A stretch of 64,000 bases of DNA. It comes from Aradus depressus. Taxonomy: Eukaryota; Arthropoda; Insecta; Hemiptera; Aradidae. The notes beneath the pieces are model-generated. The model was not told where the DNA came from and did no database searches. It worked only from the letters and a program-made list of their open reading frames with translations. Both the position numbers and the translations under genes were made by a program. The stretch lies in contig OY759215.1 of NCBI GenBank assembly GCA_963662175.1, positions 31,808,066 to 31,872,065 of the forward strand, written 5' to 3'. Positions 63,619-64,000 of the stretch are shown piece by piece (position 1 is the first letter of the stretch; each line of letters begins with the position of its first letter).

Positions 63619-64000
63619 GTAACGTAGGTTTAATTTTAATTTTTGATCCCAGTATTTTCAACCTGTTTGCCTTTTATTTATGCTCAACAACATATTGAGT
63701 TTAAATTATGCTTTATAAAAAAAACATAATAAAAATAATAATAACAATAAACCACTAGTTGAAATAGTGGAGAGAAATGGTAAATATTCAATAAAAAAAA
63801 TTAGACACTATTTCATTAAAAATTTCAAATTCTAGTTTGGTAGTAATTAATGAACTTGTACCAATAAAAATGTATTTATTCCTTCAAACAATAATAAATT
63901 ATAACAATTTACTTACTTTTCACCATTTTTGGAACACAATTTTTGACATTAACGACTTCTCGAATACTCTCTTTTGACTGCTCAACTAACTACATTCTTT
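62729..64000. other. Syntrophin intron or 5' region, no recognised exon
   Basis: AT-rich with a (TA)19 microsatellite at 63577-63614. I looked for the missing first half of the PDZ domain and did not find it. A donor-like AAAA|GTAAGT on the minus strand at 63914 ends a short open stretch without family resemblance. Confidence 0.4.

Noticed and set aside
63914..63975. Possible further syntrophin exon ending at AAAA|GTAAGT on the minus strand
   Set aside because: The encoded KESIREVVNVKNCVPKMVK does not fit the expected first half of the PDZ domain, and a stop codon lies close upstream.

Overview
The window looks like AT-rich, intron-bearing nuclear DNA of an insect. The type of host genes, the spliced exons, the (CCTAA)n insect-type telomeric motif on SINE tails, and the Jockey, Ty3/Gypsy, mariner and PIF/Harbinger elements all point that way. 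A hemipteran such as a planthopper is my guess, not something the sequence proves. No bacterial, organellar or CRISPR features are present.

Three host genes are supported. (1) Positions 1-8444, + strand: the last three exons of a gene I cannot name. They splice in a consistent frame and encode a Lys/Glu-rich protein with an acidic tail. (2) Positions 16177-17256, + strand: a complete intronless nucleosome assembly protein (NAP1 family) gene. (3) Positions 44704-62283, - strand: the 3' seven coding exons of a gamma-type syntrophin, from the second half of the PDZ domain through the PH region to the C-terminal syntrophin-unique segment and stop. All its splice phases match. Its upstream exons lie beyond the window or were not found.

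Everything else is repeats. From left to right: a tRNA-derived SINE (family A, about 20 full or partial copies, four with clear target-site duplications); a second tRNA-like SINE (family B); pieces of at least four LINE lineages; a mariner nested in a MITE (12.7-13.7 kb); a 44-bp minisatellite split by a LINE end (10.7-11.7 kb); two Helitron-like elements (18.9 and 30.5 kb); a PIF/Harbinger derivative nested in another repeat (28.0-29.5 kb); a nearly complete Jockey element with a 5'-truncated ORF1 and an intact ORF2 (36.7-40.0 kb, - strand); and, inside a syntrophin intron in antisense orientation, an intact Ty3/Gypsy element with identical 147-bp LTRs (47929-52568).

The syntrophin introns also hold several long near-perfect inverted repeats and a 593-bp inverted-repeat element. 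Two non-autonomous families look worth naming: the ACTTCCCCAGC-ended family with ~140-bp internal modules (called D here), and a 752-bp element of 30-bp inverted repeats with scattered GCCCTAACC motifs (called J). I found no convincing new gene system. The novelty is in repeat architecture.
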